Source of the DNA: Roseateles sp. SL47
Lineage (GTDB): Bacteria; Pseudomonadota; Gammaproteobacteria; Burkholderiales; Burkholderiaceae_C
Length of the DNA: 64,000 nucleotides
Direction of reading: 5' to 3'
NCBI RefSeq assembly: GCF_026625885.1
Contig: NZ_CP113068.1
Span: forward strand, 3,410,001-3,474,000
Made by a program: the position numbers and the translations under genes. This document shows positions 63,970 to 64,000 of this stretch, piece by piece; the first letter of the stretch is position 1; every line of letters starts with the position of its first letter. The notes below the pieces were generated by a model. The model was given only the letters and a program-made list of their open reading frames with translations, was not told where the DNA came from and searched no databases.

Positions 63970-64000
63970 GCCAGCTGATGGAGAGTAAGAGAGTAGGCAC

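Overview
The window is high-GC DNA with dense, mostly leaderless gene packing. Its gene content suggests a betaproteobacterium of the order Burkholderiales, most like the Roseateles/Mitsuaria/Rubrivivax group. That placement is inference from protein families, the ybhP-clsB-ybhN order and the G-rich intergenic repeat; there is no rRNA gene here. No tRNA, rRNA, CRISPR array or replication origin was seen.

Layout. 1-4.4 kb: minus-strand catabolic genes (partial dienelactone hydrolase, DoxX, YtcJ-like amidohydrolase, XapX, YcaC-like isochorismatase), with a divergent LuxR regulator at 4.7 kb whose receiver domain is atypical. 5.5-17.5 kb: a type VI secretion effector island made of VgrG, a DUF2169 adaptor, a 1706-residue PAAR-like/Rhs polymorphic toxin, an A-B-B-A array of duplicated small genes that probably include immunity genes, and an FHA/winged-helix protein. 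17.4-22.3 kb: UvrD-like helicase, TspO-like membrane protein and a beta-lactamase-fold serine hydrolase. 22.5-31.8 kb: a glucose-type uptake operon (porin, binding protein, two permeases, ATPase, glucokinase) with an upstream response regulator/kinase pair.

32-37.8 kb is a scarred region. It holds an ATPase regulator split by one amber codon, an effector-like gene cut at its 3' end, and an ssuC remnant with a 5' deletion and a frameshift ahead of an intact ssuB. 37.9-48.8 kb holds the best candidate for an undescribed system: eight closely spaced minus-strand genes, most without a recognisable family. They are two charge-segregated, glycine-rich paralogues (one frameshifted), an HExxH metalloprotease-like protein, four unknown proteins and a DUF4438 protein. 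A divergent LuxR-type regulator faces them across a promoter region with tandem repeats.

48.8-51.8 kb: the conserved membrane-lipid operon ybhP-clsB-ybhN, with ybhN frameshifted. 52-53.3 kb: relics of an IS3-type transposase and a RusA-like phage resolvase. 53.3-64 kb: a detoxification/catabolism region with MDR and old-yellow-enzyme oxidoreductases, two alpha/beta hydrolases, two SDRs, an MFS transporter and TetR/MarR regulators. Palindromic operator-like sites lie in several of its intergenic gaps.
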